From NCBI RefSeq assembly GCF_037893185.1, contig NZ_CP140772.1:7618001-7682000 (forward strand): a stretch of 64,000 bases of DNA, written 5' to 3'. The translations under genes were made by a program, and so were the position numbers. The stretch is from Chitinophaga sp. 180180018-3 (GTDB lineage: Bacteria > Bacteroidota > Bacteroidia > Chitinophagales > Chitinophagaceae). Shown piece by piece: positions 35,731 through 44,920 of this stretch (positions within the stretch are counted from its first letter, which is position 1; every line of letters begins with the position of its first letter). Below the pieces are notes generated by a model. The model was not told the origin of the DNA. It worked only from the letters and a program-made list of their open reading frames with translations, and ran no database searches.

Positions 35731-35808
35731 AAGATGAATTTTTTTGTGTGAATAAGATGACACAAAATTCAGCTCCTTCAGGCACGGAAAATTGTAAGAA
35801 AACGAAAC

Positions 35809-36627
35809 TCACGGTAAAGGGTTACAGATATCCTGCTGGAATTGCAGGTATTTCGAAGGGCTCAGGTTGAGGTAATGTTTGAAGTCGTGAATAAGCTGAC
35901 TCTGGTCGTAGTAGCCACATGCCACCACGATCTCAAACCAATCCATCCCTGATCCTGCCACAGCGGATGTTTGTATCAACTGAACTGCCTTCATAAAGCG
36001 CTGATAGCGGCTGAGCTCTTTGGCGGAATATCCAAGCAATTTTTTATGATTGATTTGTATGGCCCTTTCGCTCAGGTTATTTTTTTGCGCAGTTTCTTTG
36101 ATAACACTGATATTGCTTTCAGTGAAGCCGGATAACTGCTGTGCGATATGGCTGCGGTTACGCAAATAGGGCCGGCAGAATTCCAGTATGTGATCAACCT
36201 GGTGCTGTACATTATCCATTTCGTTCAACTCCGTCCACAGCGCAGTAAAGCAGTTTTCGTTAAACAGGCTATCCGGGTGAACGGGTTGCTGTGCCGCTAT
36301 TGAAGCATCACCAAAGAAACGGTAAAAGGCATCATCCTTAAAATTTGCCACCAGTATAGCAGCGTTGGGCGCCAGGGAATATTCAAGCGATTGCCTGATA
36401 GGGCCGGCAACAAGACATTTGTCCATCGTCACCTGCGTATGCTGTTTGCTGATAAAAGAAGCAGGAGCACCAAAACTGAATACCATGATGGTCTGATACG
36501 AAGGCAACAGTGTTTGGGTGATAGTTTCGCCAGACTTGTTTTCTGCAAAATAGAAATGAACGAACACTTCCTCAAACGCAGCAGGTACGGGTATTCTGAA
36601 TTGATGGTATGCCTGGCGCCCGCTCAT
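35809..36627 (-). CDS. AraC family transcriptional regulator
   Basis: 272 residues. An N-terminal sensing domain of about 150 residues is followed by a C-terminal AraC helix-turn-helix pair, in which the second recognition helix region (ACGYYDQSQLIHDFKHYLNLSPSKYL) is clear. It begins five bases after the TetX-like gene on the same strand. A role as local activator is inferred. Confidence 0.88.
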   Translation of the reverse strand: MSGRQAYHQFRIPVPAAFEEVFVHFYFAENKSGETITQTLLPSYQTIMVFSFGAPASFISKQHTQVTMDKCLVAGPIRQSLEYSLAPNAAILVANFKDDAFYRFFGDASIAAQQPVHPDSLFNENCFTALWTELNEMDNVQHQVDHILEFCRPYLRNRSHIAQQLSGFTESNISVIKETAQKNNLSERAIQINHKKLLGYSAKELSRYQRFMKAVQLIQTSAVAGSGMDWFEIVVACGYYDQSQLIHDFKHYLNLSPSKYLQFQQDICNPLP

Positions 36628-36632
36628 GGAAT

Positions 36633-37796
36633 TTAGTTTTGTTCAAAGATATGTATTAAATACGGAAGGCCATTTTCTGAGTGGAGCTTCTCCATTTGAT
36701 CCAGCGTCATGGCTGTTATTGCAGAGGCCCGGAGGCACATCGCTTTTTCAAAACTGGCAATGGCAGCCTGCAGATCCGGGAACTGGTCAGAAGTAAGGCA
36801 GATGCTTAATTCCAACGCATCCAGCATGGCCATATTTACGCCCTCTCCGGCATAGGGAGGCATACGATGGGCGGCATCTCCCAGCATCGTTAAATTACTC
36901 AGCGTGTTCCAATGCTGATCCAGTGGGTAATGATACATAGGGCGGGGAATGAAATATACTTCATCGGTTGAAAATAATTCATGCCATAACGGATCCCAAT
37001 CAACGAAACATTCTTTAAACCAGTCAAATACCTGGTGCCTGTCATTGAAGTCTATTCCGCACTGTTGTACCCAGTTCTCATCTTCCCAACAGCCGGTATA
37101 GAACGATAAACTGCCATTTCCTTTACTACTAAGTATCAGTGATTTCTCTTTTCCGATGGCGAAAACTTTTCCGCCTTTTAACAGTGAATAAAGTGCTGGC
37201 GCATTCTTCGCGGCGTTATAGATATTGGCCTCCACAACAGTAAGGCCGGAATAAACAGGAGGGATATCACTGATCAGCGGGCGGATCTTTGAATGAGCGC
37301 CATCCGCAGCTATTACCAGGTCAGCATATGCTTTTGTTCCATTGTTGAAACGGAGCAACCACCCATTACCTTCTTTCTCCATAGCAATAAAGTGGCTGTC
37401 CCATACGATGGTGCCGGGTTGCAGGGAGGTAATTAGAATATCCCGCAAGGGGCCTCTATCTATTTCAGGCCGGAAGTAGCTGTTACCAAAATGCTCTTCT
37501 TTGCCACGTGTATGATCATCCCGGTAAAGTACGGCATTCTCATCCACCACACGTACTTTGTCGGCGCCAGGGCGGTAATGCTGCCTGAATTGTTCCATCA
37601 GGCCGGCGGCCTGCAATGCTTTCAGGCCTGAATCGTCATGAAGATCGAGCGTTGCGCCTTGTTGCCTGACGTCGGCATTCAGGTCGCGTTCATATACTTT
37701 TACGCTGGCTCCTTTCTGCTGTAGTAGTTTGGCCAGTGTGAGCCCTCCCGGCCCGCCACCAACGATAGCTATACTTTTTTCTTTTATCAATATCAT
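36633..37796 (-). CDS. TetX-like FAD-dependent monooxygenase
   Basis: 387 residues from the ATG at 37796; a TTG at 37820 is an alternative. The N-terminal Rossmann motif reads IAIVGGGPGGLTLAKLLQQK. Other family marks are VYERD, GATLDLHDDSGLKAL, NSYFRPEIDRGPLRDIL, the second FAD motif LVIAADGAHSK, and GDAAHRMPPYAGEGVN. The layout closely follows tetracycline-destructase TetX as remembered, so hydroxylation of an aromatic or polyketide compound is likely. Whether it accepts tetracyclines cannot be told from sequence. It lies between two AraC regulators. Confidence 0.88.
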   Translation of the reverse strand: MILIKEKSIAIVGGGPGGLTLAKLLQQKGASVKVYERDLNADVRQQGATLDLHDDSGLKALQAAGLMEQFRQHYRPGADKVRVVDENAVLYRDDHTRGKEEHFGNSYFRPEIDRGPLRDILITSLQPGTIVWDSHFIAMEKEGNGWLLRFNNGTKAYADLVIAADGAHSKIRPLISDIPPVYSGLTVVEANIYNAAKNAPALYSLLKGGKVFAIGKEKSLILSSKGNGSLSFYTGCWEDENWVQQCGIDFNDRHQVFDWFKECFVDWDPLWHELFSTDEVYFIPRPMYHYPLDQHWNTLSNLTMLGDAAHRMPPYAGEGVNMAMLDALELSICLTSDQFPDLQAAIASFEKAMCLRASAITAMTLDQMEKLHSENGLPYLIHIFEQN

Positions 37797-37822
37797 CGGT
37801 AAATCAATTTTGTAATGCAAAA

Positions 37823-38572
37823 TTATTTCCCGGGTAATAATGAAAATTGTATAAATCGGTCGTTTTGGTTACGATTAAGCTCTTTGGGTGAAACTCCAGC
37901 CAGTTTTTTGACGGCTTTGATGAAATGCGACTGATCGGTGAAGTCTTGTTCCGGAAATAGTTTGCCGGCTTTAATGTGCTGAAAAGAAGCCCGGAACAAG
38001 AGGATCATGCAATATGATTTCAGCGAAAGACCGTACTGCCGGCTGAAATAGCGATTGATCTGGCGGCTGCTCCAAAATACTTTTTCAGAAAGCGCTTTCA
38101 CGGTCATCGCCCCGTTGGTGGAGTAGATCAGCTGAAAGAGCGTGCGCTTGCGCTCGTCCATTGAAGCAGGTAATAGTGTTGTTATTTTCTGAGACGCCTT
38201 CCGGCAAAAAAGATCAAAATCATGGAGGTCTGTTGCTGTAAATCCCCAGAAGTCCGCAGGCAGATCCAGCGCACTGTCTACTATACCGGCAACACTTTGA
38301 TGAAGTATATACTCAGTTGCCAGCAGGTTGAAGCTGATAGCAAATGTGAGTGTTTGTGGCGCTATAGTTGCGCGTGTTGGTAGGGTTCCTAACCCAATTA
38401 TGGTTACATGAAAAGACTCGGTTCCTGAGCTGGAAAAGAACAGATCGATTCTGCCATCCGGCAGCAGGATCACTTCCTTTTCTTCATCGGAAGCATTATG
38501 CAGCATCCAGTAACTTTCAACAAAGTCGGATAAGGCCGCAGTTGGTTTTATATTTTTTGTGATCAAAGCCAT
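37823..38572 (-). CDS. AraC family transcriptional regulator
   Basis: 249 residues. The N-terminus (YWMLHNASDEEKEVILLPDGRIDLFF) is the DUF6597-type sensing domain common in Bacteroidota AraC proteins. The C-terminal helix-turn-helix contains VFWSSRQINRYFSRQYGLS and DFTDQSHFIKAVKKLAGVSPKEL. It lies first in a block with the TetX-like gene, spaced about 26 bases from its ATG. Confidence 0.9.
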   Translation of the reverse strand: MALITKNIKPTAALSDFVESYWMLHNASDEEKEVILLPDGRIDLFFSSSGTESFHVTIIGLGTLPTRATIAPQTLTFAISFNLLATEYILHQSVAGIVDSALDLPADFWGFTATDLHDFDLFCRKASQKITTLLPASMDERKRTLFQLIYSTNGAMTVKALSEKVFWSSRQINRYFSRQYGLSLKSYCMILLFRASFQHIKAGKLFPEQDFTDQSHFIKAVKKLAGVSPKELNRNQNDRFIQFSLLPGK

Positions 38573-38755
38573 GACCTTGTTTTCAAAGATAGTAAAATAA
38601 CTCCCTACCTCTACTACCCTGTCTGCTGTTGGTTTTAACAGGGGTTTAACAGAGGAGGATCAGGGGGATGGCCAATGAGACACGTTTTATCTAAAAAGTA
38701 GAATTAATGGGAAACCATTGTTCACCTGTATTCATCATCGATAAAAATTTAAACC

Positions 38756-38959
38756 ATGAGACACTTAAAATGGATGGCGCCAATCGTTGTGGCTGCAATG
38801 ATTATCAGCACCAGTGCAATTGCCCAGCAACCGAAGCAGCAACAGCCTACTAAGAAAGAGCAGAAAGAACAGAAAAAAGCTGCTGCGGACTCCGGCAAAC
38901 AAAAAGCTAAGGCAGAAAAAAAAGCGCAGCAAAAAGGTGCGCCCACCAAAAAACAATAG
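38756..38959 (+). CDS. Small secreted Lys/Gln-rich protein
   Basis: 67 residues. A signal peptide of 23 residues (ending STSAIA) precedes a 44-residue mature part of almost only Lys, Gln, Ala and Glu (14 Lys, 11 Gln), expected to be disordered and strongly basic. Function unknown; binding to DNA, LPS or another anionic polymer is conceivable. The gene has its own terminator and a clean signal peptide, which argues that it is real despite its size. Confidence 0.7.
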   Translation: MRHLKWMAPIVVAAMIISTSAIAQQPKQQQPTKKEQKEQKKAAADSGKQKAKAEKKAQQKGAPTKKQ

Positions 38960-38984
38960 TTTATTGTCTGTACTGTTGTTTTAT

Positions 38985-39020
38985 GTATCCGTTTCGCATG
39001 ATGCCGGAACGGATACTTTT
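38985..39020 (+). terminator. Terminator after the Lys/Gln-rich gene
   Basis: GTATCCGTT pairs with AACGGATAC (9 bp) with a loop of 14 bases, followed by TTTT. Confidence 0.75.
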
Positions 39021-39211
39021 CTTGTTTGTTGACTTAAGATCCTGTGTTACCGGAGATCAATAACTTTTGCCAGACTCACTCATTCAGCGCATTTTTCTGA
39101 TGCAACCGCTTACCCGTTTCTGAACTTTTCCTGCCACTTCCCTGTTATCCAAAACCAGAGGCCGGTTTACAATCAGGCCAGCCACTAAAACACCATTTCA
39201 AAAAGAACGCT

Positions 39212-39838
39212 ATGAAACACACGCCCCTACTGCTCTTTCTGGCACTTTTTCTGGGTGCCTGCTCATCTACCAGTCTCATTTCCAGTTGGAAAGAACCCGG
39301 GCTTTCACCGCAGAAGTTCAGCAAAATACTTGTGGTAGGCATGGCCGGATCCAGGGACAGGGAAATAAAGGAGAGCCTGGAAAATGCCATGTCTCAGCAA
39401 CTGATTGCCCACGGCATGCAGGCGGCTACCGCCAGCAGTATACTGGGGCCAAAAGCATTTGAGAACATGTCTGAAACTGAAGCCGTAAATCAGGTAAGCG
39501 ATAAAGGATTCGACGGAGTGCTGATCCTCTCGATGCTGAATAAGAACAAGGAAAAATATTATACTCCGGGCCGTATGTCCTACACGCCGTTTGCTGTTGT
39601 TCGCAGTCACTGGTACCCCTACTACCGGGTAATCTACGACAGGGCCTATACGCCCGGGTATTACAGCAGCTCTGTAGATTATACACTGGAAGCCAACCTG
39701 TATTCCACAAAAGGCCAAACACTCGATTATTCAGCCCAGGCAAAAACATTTGATCCGTCAAATGCCATGTCGCTGGCAACGAGCTTCAGTAAAACGGTGA
39801 TTGAGAATATGCTAAAAGAAGGAGTAATAGCGAAGTAA
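39212..39838 (+). CDS. DUF4136-like lipoprotein
   Basis: 208 residues. The lipoprotein signal has lipobox LGAC near residue 17. The mature part (SSTSLISSWKEPG, then KILVVGMAGSRDREIKESLE, SDKGFDGVLILSM, DYTLEANLYSTKGQTL) resembles the DUF4136 group. Function unknown. Its last codon and stop lie inside the left arm of a large inverted repeat. Confidence 0.78.
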   Translation: MKHTPLLLFLALFLGACSSTSLISSWKEPGLSPQKFSKILVVGMAGSRDREIKESLENAMSQQLIAHGMQAATASSILGPKAFENMSETEAVNQVSDKGFDGVLILSMLNKNKEKYYTPGRMSYTPFAVVRSHWYPYYRVIYDRAYTPGYYSSSVDYTLEANLYSTKGQTLDYSAQAKTFDPSNAMSLATSFSKTVIENMLKEGVIAK

Positions 39839-39970
39839 GAATTACGAATTAAAAATTACGAATTACGAAATAGCGGGGAGATTTTAGCGGATAATAAATA
39901 GTATTATCAATCGCCAAGATCTCCCCGCTATTTCGTAATTCGTAATTTTTAATTCGTAATTCTTTACTTC
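39832..39970. repeat. Large inverted repeat spanning two convergent gene ends
   Basis: The left arm (39832-39882) and right arm (39919-39970) are complementary over about 51 bases with one single-base indel; weaker similarity extends inward. The arms contain repeated ATTACGAATT units and a GC-rich part, TAGCGGGGAGAT. The stop codons of both convergent genes lie within the arms. It can form a very long cruciform or RNA stem and may terminate transcription in both directions. No transposase is associated. Confidence 0.9.
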
Positions 39971-40875
39971 TTCAGCCAGCCCTTATCCTTCATCCAGTAC
40001 AGGCAACGGCCAAACCATTCATCGAATGGCGGGTTACCTAAAAAACCATGCTCCCCTCTTTCGTAAATGTGTATAGCGGCGGGTATTTTATTGCGGTGCA
40101 ATGCTCCGTAAAACTGCAGGCTGTTTTCTACCGGCACAACCGTATCATCAGTTGCATGAACCAGGAACGTAGTAGGCGTTGCAGCTGTTACCTGCAGCTC
40201 ATTGGAAAACAACCTGACCTGATCAGGAGAAGGCGTTGCGCCAAGCAGATTGTTCCGCGATCCGATGTGCCCGATGCTATCTGAAAAGCTGACAACAGGA
40301 TATACCAACACCATGAAATCCGGACGTAGACTGATGCCTGCAGGATTATTGATGTAAGCATGTGAGAAATGTGTTCCTGCTGTAGATGCCAGATGGCCTC
40401 CGGCGGAGAAGCCCATGATACCAATCCGCGCGGGGTTAACATGCCAGCGGGCAGCCTGACTGCGTACGGTAAGAATTGCCTGTTGCGCATCCTGCAGCGG
40501 CCCTATGGAAGGATCCCGCATGGTGTGCGGATCCGGCATCCGGTATTTGAGCACAAATGCGGTTACTCCCATTTTGTTGAATGCCTTTGCTATTTTTTCA
40601 CCTTCCATTTTGATGCAGAGAACATGGTAACCGCCACCCGGACAAATGATCACAGCGGTACCATTGGCCTTGCCTGCCGGTGGCTGATAAACGGTAAGTG
40701 TGGGCCGGGATACTTTCGATACTACGGTATCCACTACTTTATCGGGCCGGCGCTGTTCCTCGTCCGGCGCACCTGTGGCATTGGGAATGCTATCAGGGTA
40801 AAGCGGGAACTGCTGTTGTGCATAGCTGGCCATTGCTGTTAAGCAGATGAGCAGTGTCAGGCATTTTTTCTTCAT
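39964..40875 (-). CDS. Secreted alpha/beta-hydrolase esterase (acetyl xylan esterase-like)
   Basis: 303 residues with a signal peptide ending near SYAQ. The oxyanion segment CPGGGYHVL, nucleophile motif GFSAGGH, acid region HATDDTVVP and a His in YERGEHGF fit the BD-FAE / acetyl-esterase type. Likely removes acetyl or similar acyl groups from a glycan in the periplasm. It is the last gene of the minus-strand carbohydrate operon, starting nine bases after the GH78 gene. Confidence 0.85.
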   Translation of the reverse strand: MKKKCLTLLICLTAMASYAQQQFPLYPDSIPNATGAPDEEQRRPDKVVDTVVSKVSRPTLTVYQPPAGKANGTAVIICPGGGYHVLCIKMEGEKIAKAFNKMGVTAFVLKYRMPDPHTMRDPSIGPLQDAQQAILTVRSQAARWHVNPARIGIMGFSAGGHLASTAGTHFSHAYINNPAGISLRPDFMVLVYPVVSFSDSIGHIGSRNNLLGATPSPDQVRLFSNELQVTAATPTTFLVHATDDTVVPVENSLQFYGALHRNKIPAAIHIYERGEHGFLGNPPFDEWFGRCLYWMKDKGWLKK

Positions 40876-40884
40876 ATCCTTTAT

Positions 40885-43251
40885 TTAGAAATTGATCTGT
40901 TGACTTCCCTCATGCAACGCTACTTCTCTGCCACGCCAGCTGAACCTGCCGGTGAGGCCCGGTGGGAGCGTTACCACCCCACTGATCCCCCGTTCATTTT
41001 TTCGTTTAAGCGATACCGTTATACTGCCTGCGGGATGTGGCAGGCTGCCGTTGATCGTGGTAAGCGCTCCTGGTGCAGGTGCTATCAACACCCGCCGGAA
41101 CCCCGGCGCATCGGGCATGATGCCGCAGATGGTTGCAAGAAAATCGTAGTTCGGACTGGATGCCCAGGCATGGCAATCTGAACGGGTCGGCTCCGGCTTT
41201 TCTGCAAAAGTGGTAAGACCCAATGCGAGCATGTCGCGCCACGGCCCCAGCTGACTGTAATATACATCGGCCATACCTGCCTGCTTCAGTGCCTGCGTCA
41301 GGTAGAAACGATAGTAGAAAGTAGCCTGGCTCAGACTTTTATCTGTCAACACTTTGTCGAGCACGCTGTGTATCTGGCTGCCGGATATTGCCCCGCTGAG
41401 CACGCCCATGATGTTGGCATGCTGACTATAACTCTTCTTCGACGGCGCATCTGCGAAAATGCCTTTGCCCTGATCAAAGCAAAGCTGATAGGTATGCTGG
41501 TTGAGCGATGCCGCCAGCTGGCGCCAGTGAGCGGCGTTTTCTTTTTGTCCGAAATAGTCTGCCAACTGTGCTGCCTGCGCTAACGTAAACGCATAATGGA
41601 GCGTACGGATAGCGCTGTTGTTTTCCTGACCATTACTGAAGTTGTCGAGGCCGGGCAGCCAATCTATAAAGCTCCACCAGCTCAACGGTCCCAGCATACC
41701 GGTGGCAGAATCTATGCCTCGCTCGTGCCAGTCCAGCACGTCTTTTACGGCCGACATGAACTGTCGCAGAAAAGCGTCGTCCTGGCGTTGCATCCAGTAG
41801 TCATGTATCATCGTGACCCAGAACAGCGAGAAGGTAGGAATTACCTGCAGCCTGTTGCTCGGGTATCTGCCCTGTGGCTGGCCATCTGGTGTACGGGAAT
41901 GGTAGAAGTCGAGCAACGCCTTGCGCATCAACCGGTCGTCGCCACTGGTATAAAGTGAAATGAGCGATTGTATGCGGGTATCTCCTTCGTATTGCAGCTG
42001 CTCGTAATAGGGGCAGTCGAAATAAGTTTCTCCTGCGCATAGCTGTGCGGTGCGCCAGCCAGTTTCCCATATCTGCCGCAGACTGCTGTCGTTGCAACTG
42101 AACGATGCTTTCAGCTGCAGCGGATATCCGGTGCGCATACCATAGAGGTCTGTAATTTCCAGCGGTTCGGTGCCAGTACTGATCTCCAGCTCCAGGTACC
42201 GGTAAGTCCGGAACCACAGCGGGCGGAATGTCCGGTTGCTCCCGCCATCGGGTTGAAAAATATCGTAGTTGCCGAGTATCTCCTTGCCTTCAATGCTGCT
42301 GCGGTTACCTTTCTGTCCGTCTTTATCAAACAGCGCTTCTGCATAAGTGAGTTTTATAACTGCATCTTTGCCCCGGCTGGTATGCAATTCCGGATAGGCT
42401 ACGGTATTGAAGGTCTGATCCAGGAGGATGCGCAGGTGGCTGTTGGCAGGGATGCTCAGTGGTGCTGCGCCGGTCAGGAATGCGGGGCTAACCGGTTGGC
42501 TCGAACGCCTGATCACCTGTATACGCTGCTGTGTTTCTTCAAAAAGCGGAATGTTGCGGGGAGCGAGCGTCCAGTAGTTGTCGGTGCCATAGCCCACGGG
42601 TGTGGTACCGGTACCAACCGGAACGGCTGCCGCCCAGGCATCGTCTTTATATTCCGGCTGTTCCCAGCCCCAGGGATAGCTGTTGCCCTGCACGGCATCT
42701 CCCGGGCCTGTTACAATGTAGGCATGCAACCGGGCGCCGTTATCGGTAGAGCAGGGCGTGTAGGCGCTGTCGTGCAGCACCTTCCAGCCGTTGCCGGTAT
42801 TCACAGCATATTCTTTTTCGGTATCTCCCTGTAGCAGGAAACCGGTACTGTTGGAGACCTGCGCTACAGGGGCCAGTGTACCCATATTCCAGACGAGGGC
42901 GGCAATGGTATTGTTGCCCTGTTTGAGATAAGGGGCAATATCGATGCTTTCGAAATACCAGTTGTAGAGGTCGCCCCGGGCAGGGCCGCTGCACACCGGC
43001 TTACCATTTACGAACAAACGGTAACGGTTATCCGCAGTGACGTGTACAATGAAATGTGCCGGTTTAGCTTCCAGCGAAAACGCCTTCCTGAAGTGGTATA
43101 CGCCATAATCCCGGGCGGGTGCGCCAGGACAGGTGATCCAGGTTGCCGGCCACATGCCATGCAGCAGCCGTGTATTTACAGGAACCGACTGGGCTGCAAG
43201 CTGTAATATAGCCAGCAGCCCTGCCATGAATAGAATGAAAGTTTTTTTCAT
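40885..43251 (-). CDS. Alpha-L-rhamnosidase-like glycoside hydrolase (GH78)
   Basis: 788 residues with a signal peptide ending near QLAAQ. The N-terminal beta-sandwich has WPATWITCP, HVTADNRYRLFVNG and APYLKQGNNTIAALVW. The (alpha/alpha)6 domain contains FDCPYYEQLQYEGDTR, the counterpart of the GH78 acid/base region, and SDCHAWASSPNYDFL near the C-terminus. It should release terminal L-rhamnose from glycosides. The ATG at 43251 is used; another at 43260 overlaps the SusD gene end. The exact sugar needs biochemical proof. Confidence 0.85.
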   Translation of the reverse strand: MKKTFILFMAGLLAILQLAAQSVPVNTRLLHGMWPATWITCPGAPARDYGVYHFRKAFSLEAKPAHFIVHVTADNRYRLFVNGKPVCSGPARGDLYNWYFESIDIAPYLKQGNNTIAALVWNMGTLAPVAQVSNSTGFLLQGDTEKEYAVNTGNGWKVLHDSAYTPCSTDNGARLHAYIVTGPGDAVQGNSYPWGWEQPEYKDDAWAAAVPVGTGTTPVGYGTDNYWTLAPRNIPLFEETQQRIQVIRRSSQPVSPAFLTGAAPLSIPANSHLRILLDQTFNTVAYPELHTSRGKDAVIKLTYAEALFDKDGQKGNRSSIEGKEILGNYDIFQPDGGSNRTFRPLWFRTYRYLELEISTGTEPLEITDLYGMRTGYPLQLKASFSCNDSSLRQIWETGWRTAQLCAGETYFDCPYYEQLQYEGDTRIQSLISLYTSGDDRLMRKALLDFYHSRTPDGQPQGRYPSNRLQVIPTFSLFWVTMIHDYWMQRQDDAFLRQFMSAVKDVLDWHERGIDSATGMLGPLSWWSFIDWLPGLDNFSNGQENNSAIRTLHYAFTLAQAAQLADYFGQKENAAHWRQLAASLNQHTYQLCFDQGKGIFADAPSKKSYSQHANIMGVLSGAISGSQIHSVLDKVLTDKSLSQATFYYRFYLTQALKQAGMADVYYSQLGPWRDMLALGLTTFAEKPEPTRSDCHAWASSPNYDFLATICGIMPDAPGFRRVLIAPAPGALTTINGSLPHPAGSITVSLKRKNERGISGVVTLPPGLTGRFSWRGREVALHEGSQQINF

Positions 43252-43253
43252 GA

Positions 43254-44909
43254 TTACCATCCGGGATTCTGTTCAAGTTTTTTATTCTTGCTGATCTCAT
43301 CAAACGGGATCGGCATAAAATACATTTTTTCTGAGAATACCGCATCCTGTGGGTCTACAGGATGGACAGCATAAGTAAAGCCTCCACCTGCCTGTTTGGT
43401 GATCACCATGCCATTGCCCCGCTTGCCACTAAGCGTGCCCACGGCCGTTTTCCAGCGGCGAAGATCCCAATAACGCTGATTTTCAAAACAAAACTCCACA
43501 TACCGTTCGTTCCTGATAAGATCCCGCATGCTGCTTTTATCAAGGCTGCCTGCCGGGATATCGTTCTGGATACCAGCCCGCCGTCTGACTGCATTCACGG
43601 CAGCGTATACACTAACATCGGGGGCAGTCTGGGATTCGTTTTGCGCTTCGGCGTAATTCAGCAGCACTTCTGCATAACGTATTTCCAGCCAGGGCTGCAC
43701 ACTGCCATAGCCCCAGGTATAGATGGTGTTGGATTGATCTACCATCTTCAGTGTATAATAACCGGTAATGGTATTGTATACCTGTCCGGATGCAACGGAA
43801 TCATAATCGCGTCCTCCTTTGTAAATCAGCAGGGTGATTTCTGTCAGCGCGCCGTTCAGCATTCCTCTGCGTTTGGCGCCGTTATAACCTATATCCGCGT
43901 AGAAACGGTCGTCTCTGCCAACATAAGGATCAGCCGCATTATAACCACTCCCCTGCTCCATGATGCGTTTGCCGTTTTTCATCGGAAAGGCATTGATTAA
44001 CTCCTGCAGAGGGGCAACATGGCCCGCATCTCCATTGGCAATTACCAGCGGCGTTACCATAGCGTCCCAGCCATGGTATTTTTCGGGCATTTTATATTGT
44101 ACTTCAAATATGGGTTCTTTGTTACCGGAAGACATGTCCTGCCACAGCTGTTTCAAATCCGGATACAGGGCGTACATATTCATGTCCATCACAGCTTTTC
44201 CTGCATCAGCAGCCTGTTTCCAGAGGGTAGCATCATTTTTCTCGTTGTAAAGCGGACTGGCCTGATATAGCAGCGCCCTTGATTTCAACGCCAATGCGGC
44301 ACCTTTCCCAGCTTTTCCCCTGATAACATTGGCCGGCAGGTCGGCTGCGGCTGCATCCAGCTCAGATGAGATAAATGCAAAACATTCGGTAAGGCTGTTA
44401 CGGCCTACCTGCAAATCTTCGTTCAGCGACTGTGGTTTGGTAATCAGCGGTACGGCGCCATATCTCTTTACTAAATTAAAATACTGGAAAGCCCTCAGGA
44501 AGCGGACTTCCGCCTTCAGTCGTTTGCGGGTGCCATCGTCGATAGTAGCCGCATCTATCTTTGAAAGGAATTCATTAGCCTTCCGGATGCTGGCGTAAAG
44601 ATTGCCCCACACGTCCATCGGATTGTTGGTGGCGTCCCAGTCGCCCCGTAATATCTGCCACGCAACTTCGCTCGGATAGTCGGTTCTGGCTTCATCTGTG
44701 GCGTCTGTTGTAGCAATGTACAGGTTGCGGCTCCATCCCAGCAGGTCGTTGTAGATGCCGTTTACGATCAGCTCTGTCAGCCCGGCATCATGCAGGGCTT
44801 CATCAGGTGCGATGGAGTCCGGATTGCGCGGGTCGAGGAAATCCTTGTTACAGGCTGCCCCGGCCAGTAACACTAACAGGTATATATAAATGAAATGATA
44901 ACGTTTCAT
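43254..44909 (-). CDS. SusD/RagB family nutrient-binding lipoprotein
   Basis: 551 residues with lipobox LAGAAC near residue 20 and CNKDFLDP after the Cys, a frequent SusD start. SusD signatures include FLRAFQYFNLVKRYG, ALALKSRALLYQASPLY, WLEIRYAEVLLNYAEAQNE and the C-terminal FEN-RYWDLRRW. It caps the SusC channel on the cell surface and binds the glycan. It is 11 bases downstream of susC. Confidence 0.95.
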   Translation of the reverse strand: MKRYHFIYIYLLVLLAGAACNKDFLDPRNPDSIAPDEALHDAGLTELIVNGIYNDLLGWSRNLYIATTDATDEARTDYPSEVAWQILRGDWDATNNPMDVWGNLYASIRKANEFLSKIDAATIDDGTRKRLKAEVRFLRAFQYFNLVKRYGAVPLITKPQSLNEDLQVGRNSLTECFAFISSELDAAAADLPANVIRGKAGKGAALALKSRALLYQASPLYNEKNDATLWKQAADAGKAVMDMNMYALYPDLKQLWQDMSSGNKEPIFEVQYKMPEKYHGWDAMVTPLVIANGDAGHVAPLQELINAFPMKNGKRIMEQGSGYNAADPYVGRDDRFYADIGYNGAKRRGMLNGALTEITLLIYKGGRDYDSVASGQVYNTITGYYTLKMVDQSNTIYTWGYGSVQPWLEIRYAEVLLNYAEAQNESQTAPDVSVYAAVNAVRRRAGIQNDIPAGSLDKSSMRDLIRNERYVEFCFENQRYWDLRRWKTAVGTLSGKRGNGMVITKQAGGGFTYAVHPVDPQDAVFSEKMYFMPIPFDEISKNKKLEQNPGW

Positions 44910-44920
44910 GTGTAACTGAT

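Noticed and set aside
39841..39960. ATTACGAATT repeats as a CRISPR array
   Set aside because: Units are about ten bases, inverted rather than regularly spaced, and there are no spacers or cas genes.
39832..39970. Insertion sequence or complete MITE
   Set aside because: No transposase, no target-site duplication, and the stop codons of both flanking genes lie inside the arms.
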